Program-made: the position numbers and the translations under genes | Notes under the pieces: generated by a model | What the model was told of the DNA's origin: nothing | The model's database searches: none | Seen by the model: only the letters and a program-made list of their open reading frames with translations | Shown here: in pieces, positions 1 through 8,977 of the stretch | How positions within the stretch are numbered: the first letter of the stretch is position 1 | Layout: each line of letters opens with the position of its first letter | From: Phyllostachys edulis | Lineage: Eukaryota > Streptophyta > Magnoliopsida > Poales > Poaceae | Length of the DNA: 64,000 bases | Direction: 5' to 3' | Assembly (NCBI GenBank): GCA_036346405.1 | Contig: CM070557.1 | Coordinates: forward strand, 54,194,016-54,258,015

Positions 1-1
1 C

Positions 2-1500
2 CGCATGTCATGTTATTTTAAGGCCATGGGCCTAAATATATGGCGGATTGTAGATGTTGGCTTTTCTCCTCCATTGGATCAACATGCTCCAACAAATAAG
101 GAAGAGAAATGCTTACATCTCGACGCTCAAGCAACTAACGCTTTATTTAGTGCTTTGAGTGTAGATGTGTTTGATGCCGTATGTGAACTCAAAAATGTTC
201 ATAAGATGTGGACCTATCTTCAAGAATATTATGAAAGGTCCATTTCAACTAATGAGGATTGCATACAAGAGTGGACGTTGGGAGAAGAATGCTCAATCTC
301 AAACTCCGATGATGAAAAGTCCACAAGCTCCTCCACATCAACTTCTAGCTTCAAAATAATGACACATCAACTCCATCAACATCGCCTCATTGCTTTATGG
401 CAAAAGGTAAAAAGAAGGTATATAATGATGATGATAATGATGAACCTTCATATGATGAGTTGATAGATATGCTAGAAGAACAAAATGCTTTTATGGGAAA
501 GGAGGTTTCAAAATTCAAAGTTTTGAAGAAAGAATTGAACTTGCTTCAAAATAATTATGATGTTCTAAAGAATGAACATGAAACCCTCCTTCTTAAAAAT
601 TATACTAGCTCTAAAGTGGATATAGGGATTACATGTGATCTATTAGATGATTTGCCTTGTATTGCTCCTACTCCTTGCAATTCATCTAAAATTAATGTAT
701 CCACTTCTTGTGATGATTTAATTGATATGCCTTGTTGCTCAAAATTAGATGTACCTATTTCCTCTATACTTGTTGAGACTAACCTTGTAGAGGAAAACAA
801 AAAGCTCAAGGCCCAAGTCTCAAGTTTGAAGAATGACTTGGATAGAAGCTATAAAGGGAAGACTACTCTCGATGAAATATTGAGCAAGCAAATATGCTTA
901 CAAGATAAGAGTGGCATTGGATTTACTCCCAAGAAGAAGAAGGAAAATAGCAAGATGAGGCACAATGCAAGACACACGAAGAATATTAAGTGCCTTAATT
1001 GTCATGAGAAGGGTCACATCTCCTCCGTGTGTCCTAATAAGGAAAATGACAAGAGAGGACTTGGTTTTGTCACCAAGAAGAAGATGAAGAACATCCCAAA
1101 GCCAAATGGAAGACAAGTCAACAATATCAAGTGCTTTGGATGCAAGAAGAATGGTCACATTGCCTCGGTGTGTCCAAATCAAAAGGATGTCAAGTCAAGA
1201 CATTCAAAGAAGAGGCAAGCCGGAATTGAGCAAGATAAGAAGACATCAAGGGGAAGCAAAAGCCCTACTTGCTACAATTGCCGGGAGAAAGGACATTTTA
1301 GTAAGGAATGTCCCAAAGGTATCACTCCTAAGCCTATCATCTATAATGATCATTATTTGCTTAGGAAGGATAGAAATGGCAATGTGTTTGCTAGGAATGT
1401 TAGTTTACATAAAACTAATGCTAGGGCCATTTGGGTGCCCAAATCTATTGTGACTAACATTCAAGGACCCAACCGAGTGTGGGTACCAAAATGCGCTTAA
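2..1500 (+). pseudogene. Retrotransposon Gag with three CCHC zinc knuckles, one frameshift, 5' partial
   Basis: Gag forms the capsid and binds element RNA. The first frame (to about 355) reads as the end of a copia-type gag (UBN2-like) domain, including KMWTYLQEYYE, then a Ser/Thr/Glu-rich linker. The frame then shifts within an A-run at about 353-358 and continues open to the TAA at 1498-1500. The second part has a coiled-coil-like stretch (EEQNAFMGKEVSKFKVLKKE) and three CX2CX4HX4C knuckles: CLNCHEKGHISSVC, CFGCKKNGHIASVC and CYNCREKGHFSKEC. The bases between the two frames are consistent with a single-base deletion. No pol follows, so a programmed shift is unlikely. The N-terminus lies beyond the window edge. 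Confidence 0.85.
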
Positions 1501-2810
1501 ATGATTAAATAGGTACTTGGAGAAGCATTGGAGGTTTGGCTCATATATGAAGAGGTGGATTCCATCATATACAAAATTGGAGCCAAGCTTAAGGAAGATA
1601 AATTCATATCATAAACCAATGCTATCTCGGTAACAAGTATTTACATTGAAGTATCTAGCCCTTATACCTTGTGTAGGTTGCATTCATGTAAAATCTTAAA
1701 AAGGGTTGTTCTTGCTCTTGTGCTAATTCGTTGTTATTAATTTCTTGAGCAAGTTGGTTGTGGCACATTAAGGGGGAGTGCTAAGTCATATACATGTATA
1801 TCACATCCCTATGTGTGCCCAAATTAATTAAGTGCTAGCAATGTTTTTCAAAATTGAGCCATTTAGCCAAAATTCAAAATTTTGAAATTATTAGTTTAAA
1901 CTTTGAAAAACTAGTTGCAAAATGTATACAAATGTTATTCAAATGTTTTGCAAAGGTTGTGGTTCAAGAAAAACCTATTTTAAATGAAAATGAGTTTCTA
2001 CCCAAAATTCTAGATCTTAGAAACTTGTTTTTGACCAAAACTAGATTTTTTGTGTAAAATCTATTCTAAAAGGAATTTGACTTTTGTCCCAAAATGAAAA
2101 TGATAGAGTTGGCTATTCTAAACAATTTTGGTATTTAAAATATTTCCAAAAGGCCAACCTATCAAAAGTTATTTGATTTTGAAATTCATCCAAAATCCAA
2201 GCTTGACCTAAAAGGTCACTTTCTAGCACTTAAGTGAGTTTTGCCATATGAACCAAAACTATTCACATGAAAAGGTCCATAATGGTATTTATAACTCATA
2301 CATGAAATTTGATGCCTTAATTTCTTCATTTGCTCAAATTTGGTTCTTTTGGAGAAATTTCTCAAAAATGAGTTTTATTTGCAAAATCAAAAGACTAATT
2401 CATAAAAACTATATTCATTGTTGTTTCTATCTCCAATCTAATGCATAATGATCCTAGATATATTTATTTGAATACTAAAACAATGATCATTTGCAAAATT
2501 TCCTATTCCTTGATCTATTCCCGAAGCTCCAGGAGAATCGGAACAACCGGAGTTATTCGCGCGGTACAACCTATTTTCGGTACGACCGGCCTTTGCACGG
2601 CGGTACGACCGAAGAACGGTATGACCGGCAATTGAGCTGCGGTTGTACCGATTTTGCTGACATTGCAGTAAATCGAATCCATTTCAATTCTATTCAAATC
2701 TAAATCTTTTTGGCTATCCCTCTCAAGTCAAGTTGATCCTTGTAATCCTTGCAAGCTACCCACTCATGCTTTGTTGACTCCAAATACCATTTTGATCCTT
2801 GTGATATGTT

Positions 2811-3435
2811 TATCATTCAAGTGGTATTCCTTTAAGTGGTAGCACCTTTTGATCATCTTGATCTAGGCATGGAATTCATATTACTTATGTTTACAAGTGG
2901 TATTCTTCAAATGATATCATCTTGTCTTTATAAGTGGTATTCTTTCTAGTGATATCCTTCAAGTGGTATACTTCTTATACCCACCTACAAGTGATATCTA
3001 TTTCAATCCTTGCCAATCAATTCTTTTCAAACCAAGCTCTCTCCGATACCTAAAATTCATGATATATCTTTTTCATGTGGTATCTCTCCGATACGCTCAT
3101 TTCATGATATATCTTTTCAAGTGGTATCTATCTAAGTCTTATCTCTCCAAGTGGTACCAAGTATCTACAAGTGGAATTAATTATTTCTTGGTATCATCTT
3201 TTCTCTCAAGTGATTCACTCGTTCTCTCTTCTCTTTGGATGCTTTCTTTGAAGATCATTGCAAGAGAAGTTCAAACACCTTGAGATTTCGTGTCTTGTCG
3301 ACGCATGTTCTCTACAAGTGGTATCAACATATGGATTTACAAGTGATATCTACTAGTATTATTTACAAGTGGTATCTACATGTATTACCAACAAGTGGTA
3401 TTGTCGACTCATGGTATCTACAAATGTTTGTATAA
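2811..3435 (+). repeat. Interspersed 9-10 bp word repeat, AAGTGGTAT
   Basis: The word (C)AAGTGGTAT, or close variants such as AAGTGATAT, recurs well over a dozen times at irregular spacing. Only a few copies can fold (aagt-ggtat-actt near 2962; acaa-gtggta-ttgt near 3398), so unlike the LTR arrays this looks mainly like a direct microrepeat. Confidence 0.7.
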
Positions 3436-4171
3436 GGATTATCTTACAAGTGGATACACATAAAGACATTGGGGAGAATGCTTTTGTGCCTAATGTCAAA
3501 AGAGAGAATTTTGGATGCAAATCAAAGATCAAGTGGAAGAAGTAGAAGTCATCTTAAGTATTGGATGGACATATTTCAAAAGGATGACAAAGAGGGAGAT
3601 AGTTGGATAAAGGAAGCTTTTATGTGTCAAAAGCAAAGATATGGATTGGACAAAGAAAACCTTTGTGTGTCAAAGGAGAAGAATGTCCAAAAGGAACCTT
3701 TGTGTAAGGGGGAGTCTTTCCTAAAAGGTTTTGAAAAAGTATTAATGAAAAAATGCTTTGAGTTTTAAAACGGGTAATCTATTATATGGGAAAACTAATT
3801 TGCAAAGACTCCCTTATGGCTTCGTTTTATTGTGGATTTTTGTTGTTTTATGCCAAAAAGGGGAGAATGCTTATTTGCTCAAAATAAAATGAGTTTTATT
3901 GCCTAGCTCATAAGTTTTGCAAAGACTCTCCTTTTACTTGAGATTTGTTTCGGTTTTTGGTGCTTAATGCCAAAAGGGGGAGAATTTGTATGAGCTACAT
4001 TTGGATGTTAATTTATATGAGCTTTATTTGTTATTCTCTTGATCTCTCGTGTTGCCTACCAAGATTCTCTTGTCATTTCAATACATGCATATAGTCAAAT
4101 AGCCTAATTGATTATCCTATGTTGACTTATATCCAAATGTTGTCATTTATAAAGGATTTGTCATCAATCAC

Positions 4172-4186
4172 CAAAAAGGGGGAGAT
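4172..4186 (+). other. Polypurine tract (plus-strand priming site)
   Basis: The run CAAAAAGGGGGAGAT ends directly at the TG that opens the LTR, the expected position for second-strand DNA priming. Similar purine runs lie upstream in the same element. Confidence 0.75.
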
Positions 4187-4734
4187 TGAAGAATCTAGAC
4201 CTACCATTATGTGTTAATGGAGTTTTGGTGATTAATGACAAATCTAATTGTGAGACTAACACTTTCATTGATATACATATTGTGTAGTCTTATTTGGATA
4301 TAAAGGTAATAATCATGAAGGCATGCATGTGATTAATGACAAATCCAATTCATTGGATAAACAAAAGGAAAATCCAAACAGTATGCATTCATAATGTTTG
4401 AATCTATTTGTGAGACTAACATTTCTATTTGTTATATCATGTTTAGTCTCGTTTGGATATAAAGAATACAAAGTAGAATGAACAAAGAGGTTTGTATTCA
4501 TATATCTTGTTGCATTCCTCGGATCCAAAATATATGTTGAACTCCACCAAAAGTCTAACTTGAATATGTGCATATGTTTCCATTACACATTTGTGTATGC
4601 ACACATTTAGGGGGAGCTCAATCTATGTTTTGTGGTTTCATTAGTATTGATCCATATTTCCTTGTCCATATATAATTGGGATCTTTACTTTGAAGCATGT
4701 CCTTTGAATATATTTAACTTGCATAGTTAATTTA

Positions 4735-5335
4735 TTCATATGAGTATATGAGACTTGTGTAGTTCATATATTCTTGAATATGTTTAACTTATGTAGTTAA
4801 TATATTCATATGAGTATATATATAACTTGTGTAGTTCGTATATACTCATATCCTTGAATATATTTAACTTGTGTAGTTAATATATTCATGTGAGTATATA
4901 TAACTTGTGTAGTTTATATATGCTCATATTCTTGAATATATATAACTTATGTAGTTAGTATATTCAAGTATGTATATAAGACTTGTGTAGTCTATATACA
5001 CTTATATGTGAGTATAACATAACTTGTGTAGTTTATGTGTGCTCACATATTCTTGAATATGCTTAACTTATGTAGTTAATCTATTCATAAGAGTGTATAA
5101 GACTTGTGTAGTCTAGATATACTTATATGTGAGTATAGCATAACTTGTGTAGTTCATGTGTACTCACATATCTTTGAATATGTTTAACTTATGTAGTTAA
5201 TATATTCATATGAGTATATGAGACTTATGTAGTTTATGTATGCTCATGCATTCATGAGTACATACGACTTGTGTAGTTCAGATACACTCATGTTGAGTAT
5301 ATATAACTTATGTAGTGCTTATATACTCATACCTA
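4735..5335 (+). repeat. Hairpin array 1: about 14 stem-loops with core AACT-TGTGT-AGTT
   Basis: Successive units of about 32-46 nt each fold around an ACTTGTGTAGT or ACTTATGTAGT core. At 4856-4887, GAATATA pairs with TATATTC and TTAACT with AGTTAA around loop TGTGT, with one bulged T. At 4891-4926 a 15-bp stem has one bulge and one T-G pair. At 4808-4851 the outer arms (ATATGAGTATATA) pair over 13 bp. At 5126-5170 the outer arms (TATGTGAGTA) pair over 10 bp. Near 4979-4993 the inner stem is AGACT/AGTCT instead of TAACT/AGTTA, a matched change on both sides. Function unknown. Confidence 0.85.
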
Positions 5336-5526
5336 TTTACATTCAATTATTTGTTATTGAAGTGGTTATCATCAATTACCAATGAGGGAAAGATTGTGGT
5401 ATCTTGTCCCGCCATTATGAGTTAATGGTATGTTGTGGTAATTAATGATAATCATATTGTGGAACTAACGCTTTCTCCTTGAGTTGGATGAATAGGTTGA
5501 GTTCCATGTGGTTGACGACTTGGGAT

Positions 5527-5929
5527 GACATCATGTGTTGATTGTCATCAAGTCAAGTCAAGAGGAGAATGCATCATGTGTTGATGCATATCGAGAAGAT
5601 CATCATGTGTTGATGATATCGGCTGAAGAGCTTGAAGTAAAGGATGCACATCATGTGTTGATGCGCATCAAGTTCAAGACAAGAAGAAATCATCGTGTGT
5701 CGATGATGTTCAAGATAAGGAGATGATCATGTGTTGATCATCAAGTCAAGTGAAGACCCATCATGAGTTGATGGAGGTCAAGTGAAGAGTGCATCATGTG
5801 TTGATGCATATCAAGACTCGGGATGGTAGATGTCATCATGTGTTGATGAGCATCAAGTCAAGATCCCGAAGTGAAGCTTCATCATGTGTTGATGAAGATC
5901 AAGTAAGGATGCATCATGAGTTGATGCAT
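5527..5929 (+). repeat. Hairpin array 2: CATCA-TGTGT-TGATG stem-loops with covarying arms
   Basis: About a dozen units. Examples: 5569-5589 ATGCATCA/TGATGCAT; 5599-5617 ATCATCA/TGATGAT; 5643-5669 11-bp arms with one mismatch; 5689-5707 ATCATCG/CGATGAT; 5722-5742 GATGATCA/TGATCATC; 5790-5808 TGCATCA/TGATGCA; 5877-5897 CTTCATCA/TGATGAAG; 5909-5929 ATGCATCA/TGATGCAT with loop TGAGT. Outer stem bases differ between units but stay paired, while the loop is nearly constant. Between units the text AGTCAAG/AAGTCAAG recurs as a spacer. Confidence 0.9.
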
Positions 5930-6183
5930 ATCAAGTCAAGAACCCGGAGTTGAAGCAAGGATGTGCGTCATCAAGCTTCAAGTGTTTGTGCAAGGCAAAG
6001 GTATGACTAGCTAGGGCTAAGGATGTGTTCCTAGTCTTTTACGGTCATGGTGTTTGGTTGGATGACCGGATTTCTAGTATAGGTTGCCGTACTATTAAGA
6101 GGGGTCTTTGACTAGTAGCTTGAGTTTGTCATGTGTTGATAGCTCATTGTGTTTGCTCTAGCTCACTTTAACATGTTGCCAAT

Positions 6184-6535
6184 ATTTGCGAATGTGTTTT
6201 GCAAATAGTTGTGGCTCATGGTTAATCCTTGTAGCATGTGACTTAAGTTTGCGAATGCGTTTTGCAAATGGTGTAAGTCCATGTACCTTATTCCTTGTGG
6301 TGTGATTCTAAAAGTGTGCAAATGTGTTTTGCAACTTGTTGAGAATCTCACTTGAATCCTTGTTTGCATCGCGCGTCAATTTCGCAAATGTGTTTTGCAA
6401 ATTGAGTTGAAGCGGTGCAATTGGTGGGATATTCTAAAAGTGTGCAAATGTGTTTTGCAACTTGTTGAGAATCTTACCTTTGAACCCTTGTTTGCATTAT
6501 GCGCATCAAATTGGCGAATGTGTTTTGCAATTTGA
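6184..6535 (+). repeat. Hairpin array 3: GCAAA-TGTGT-TTTGC stem-loops
   Basis: Six units. 6184-6206: ATTTGCGAA/TTTGCAAAT, 9 bp with one G-T pair. 6248-6268: TTTGCGAA/TTTGCAAA around TGCGT, with distal ACTTA/TAAGT arms. 6312-6337: AAGT-g-TGCAAA/TTTGCA-ACTT, inside GATTCT/AGAATC. 6376-6405: TCAATTT-c-GCAAA/TTTGC-AAATTGA. The 6312 unit recurs near 6443. 6506-6535: TCAAATT-g-GCGAA/TTTGC-AATTTGA. The 6376 and 6506 units differ by paired changes in the outer arm. Confidence 0.88.
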
Positions 6536-7131
6536 GTTGAAGCGAATGCAATCTGTTTTTCTCAGAAAATCGGATGAACCGACGTGTTGTGAGCTGCGGA
6601 CGATCGATGCGGTCATACCGGCGCTTATCTGAACTGGCATACGACCGCAATCGTTGAGCATGCGTTGCTCGTTGAGGAGCGAGTAATCTGCGGTATGAGC
6701 TTGGCACGACGACCGTAGTCCCATTGTTCCGATTATTTCGTGGCGGTTCAAGTTTTCGAGAGAAGATGCATTTGTTGCAAGTCTTTGGCTTTGAGAAACC
6801 CTTGAGCGATGACGACCGCGATTGCTTTAGGCGATACGACGCGATGCGGTTCGACCGTATTTTTGGTGCGGTTGGGAAATTCCGAACAAGTGTTCTTGGG
6901 ACTTAGCCGCATTTGGCGCTCCTTTGTGGAGCGATGCGACCGCAGTGTTTGTGCGGTTGTACTGATTGTTGCGGCACGACCGGCCTTAGTTGGCGGTCGT
7001 TCGATTTGGTGACCAACGGCTAGTTTTATAGCCGTTGGAGGAAAGGCGACGACCGCCCCATAACGGATGCCGTTCGATTTCCTGATTTTTCAAATAGACT
7101 TTGTCCCAACGGCTAGTTTGTGTGTGTGGGC

Positions 7132-7139
7132 TATAAATA
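7132..7139 (+). promoter_or_regulatory. LTR TATA box
   Basis: TATAAATA follows a GC-rich stretch, placing the likely transcription start about 30 bp downstream (near 7165). It marks the U3/R boundary, so the hairpin arrays lie upstream of the start in DNA but would be transcribed near the 3' end of the element RNA. Confidence 0.6.
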
Positions 7140-7933
7140 CCCACCTTGGCCGTGTGAGGAGAGTAGCTGGTGCCCCTTTGAGTTCTATTGAGCTAGTGCA
7201 AGCCTCTCATACTCTTTTGTGCATGTGTTGCACTTAGTGAGGTTAGAGAGCAAACCCTAAGTGCATGTGTTGCCTTAGGTTGTGGATTTCAGATCCATAG
7301 AGCTTTGACACTTGATTGGTTCAAGTGAGAGTTAGAGTCTTGTTACTCTTGGTGTTTGCCGACACCTAGACGGCGTGGAGGCGTCGTCATGCGGTGAGCT
7401 TCTCAAAGAAGATTGTGAGAAGACCTGGCGGTTTGTGAGTGGCGTGGTGCTCGCCATCTCTCGAGTGGAGGAAAGAGCAACCCAAGTGGGCGAGGTGTTT
7501 GATCCTCGGAGGAAGGCTTAATTCGTGGAGCCGCCCAATTAGTTTGGGTTTCTCAACGTGGATTATGGGAGACCAAGAAGTCTCCGACCACCACCAGAAA
7601 ACATAATCGTGTCATTGTGGTTTGCATTCTTGAGCTTTACTATATTGCAATTTATATACCTTGTATTAAATTGCTTATTCATTGTGTATGAATGCTTATA
7701 TTGCTTAGTGCCATTCACCTTGCTAGAATTGATTGATTACAAGTCATATGCTTAATTGTTATTTGTCAATAGACTTGTATTGTTGGTGCACTTAGGGGAA
7801 CCTAGTTGATTTAGGCTTTAATTGTGCAAAACCGTATTTGTATTAGCTTCCGCATTAGAAATCGGTTTTAGAGCCTAAGGGAATTTTAAAACGCCTATTC
7901 ACCCCCCCTCTAGTCGGCCACCTCGATCTTACA

Positions 7934-8977
7934 GCCGCCTTCAAGGGAGACACACCACCTAAAACCCTCGCGAGCCAAGGAAGACGACCTGTGCGAGCGA
8001 AAAACCGACCCAGCACAGACGTGAACCGGAAGGGCCTTTGGTCGGGCCCGCATGGAACCAAAACAGACGACACTGATCCAGAGCGGTCAATGGCCGAAGA
8101 TCTTTGGTCGACCCACACGTAATCAAATCGACGCAAGATCGATCCGTTATACCAATGGTCAAGATCTCGGTCTGGACTTTGGTTCGAAATTCGAAAATCG
8201 AACTCCATCTTCAACCTCTGGCCCCTGAATCTCCTGGGATGGTAAGCCACGATCTGCCTACCGCCACGACTGCAGCCTATCCACAGATGATCGACGATCA
8301 ACCACTGCCACATCCCCTAGAGTTAAAGGTTGCGGATGATGCCGTGGTGGTAGAGGTCCTTTCCATGGTGCTACCTTTGATTGATGGCGCTCGGCCACTA
8401 CAAAAGCTATTCTCCTTGCAAGAGCGATCTTCGGATTGACGATTTCCGGCGATGCAATGGCACTGACCTTTGCACACGCGTCAGAGCTAGCCAGAGAAGC
8501 TTCTGCCTGCCGAACCTCCTGTACTGTAAAGCCTGCCCCCAGAGCAGAACGCAAAAAACTCTGAGAAGAAGGAGACCGGACGTCTGCTCCTGGAACTTCC
8601 TCGTCGGAATCGGAGTCCCTGGATAAAGCCCAAAACTGCGATCTAGAACCGCTGGTTCTCCGGTCATGCAGAGGGTCGGGATTGCAGATGCGTGCATTGG
8701 CAGTAGACACCGGAGTCCAACGATCAGCCTCTTCTGCGATTTTAGAACCTAGCAACAACGCCGGAGACCAACCATCATCCTCGACGACCACCTTCGATCC
8801 TTGAGACCAGAGCAGTTGCTTCTGCGGATCTGACGAAACCAAGGGTTTCAAGTCGGCCTTCATGAACTCCAAAAAATGCTGCAAATCTTCTCTACCTCTC
8901 CGTCCCCTCTCCACATCTCTCTCTTGTTGATCTTCCACCTTTTCCTGCGACACCCCCTGCTTTCTCCAGCGCACCAC
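7934..8977 (-). pseudogene. LINE ORF1-like fragment, frameshifted and truncated by the LTR element
   Basis: Reading from the ATG at 8975-8977 on the minus strand, a 239-codon frame ends near 8258 and a second frame (8313 downwards) continues to the retroelement edge. Segments such as DSDSDEEVPGADVRSPSSQSF and the following GFTVQEVRQAEASL resemble the N-terminal part of plant LINE ORF1 proteins, as does KVAPWKGPLPP. This family call is from memory of motif style and is uncertain. The fragment stops exactly at 7933/7934, so the LTR element may have inserted here. No endonuclease or RT domain is present. It could instead be a decayed host gene exon. Confidence 0.4.

Larger units (their letters stand above)
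1501..4186 (+). other. Non-coding 3' internal region of the retroelement with repeated GGGGGAG purine motifs
   Basis: This A/T-rich stretch has no credible coding frame. It carries several polypurine-tract-like motifs before the functional one: GGGGGAG near 1770, 3710 and 3972, and AAAAGGGGAGAATG near 3857. A GC-richer island at 2530-2650 repeats a CGGTACGACCG-like word that also occurs in the LTR at 6560-7090. A short-word repeat occupies 2811-3435. I infer a long 3' untranslated region of the element transcript. Confidence 0.6.
1..7933 (+). mobile_element. 3' part of a gag-only (non-autonomous) LTR retrotransposon, copia/SIRE-like
   Basis: The window opens inside gag. The order is gag (to 1500), about 2.7 kb of non-coding internal DNA, a polypurine tract, then a 3.7 kb 3' LTR that begins TG and ends ACA. 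No protease, integrase, reverse transcriptase or RNase H reading frame lies between gag and the LTR, so this copy must depend on another element's polymerase. Gag-only elements (TR-GAG type) are known in plants. The three CCHC knuckles, the GGGGGAG-rich 3' internal region and the long LTR resemble SIRE/Maximus-type copia elements, but with no pol the lineage is an inference. The 5' LTR is outside the window, so insertion age and target duplication cannot be read. Its right edge abuts a LINE-like sequence at 7934. Confidence 0.85.
4187..7933 (+). repeat. 3' LTR (3.7 kb) of the gag-only retrotransposon
   Basis: Starts TGAAGAATCTAGACC just after the polypurine tract and ends CCTCGATCTTACA, a terminus common in grass copia LTRs. 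A TATAAATA box at 7132-7139 divides U3 (about 2.95 kb) from R-U5. U3 contains three arrays of short inverted repeats (separate entries), so a large part of the LTR is made of hairpin-forming units. A diverged copy of its left end occurs at 31112-32060. Perfect stand-alone hairpins include 4204-4220 (CCATTA/TAATGG, loop TGTGT) and 7013-7038 (10-bp stem CCAACGGCTA). Confidence 0.85.

Noticed and set aside
350..400. Programmed -1 frameshift making Gag-Pol
   Set aside because: There is no pol downstream, and no slippery heptamer followed by a clear structure was seen.
5527..5929. CRISPR-like array of short palindromic repeats
   Set aside because: Plant nuclear DNA, no regular spacer length, repeats vary in their arms, and the array is inside an LTR.
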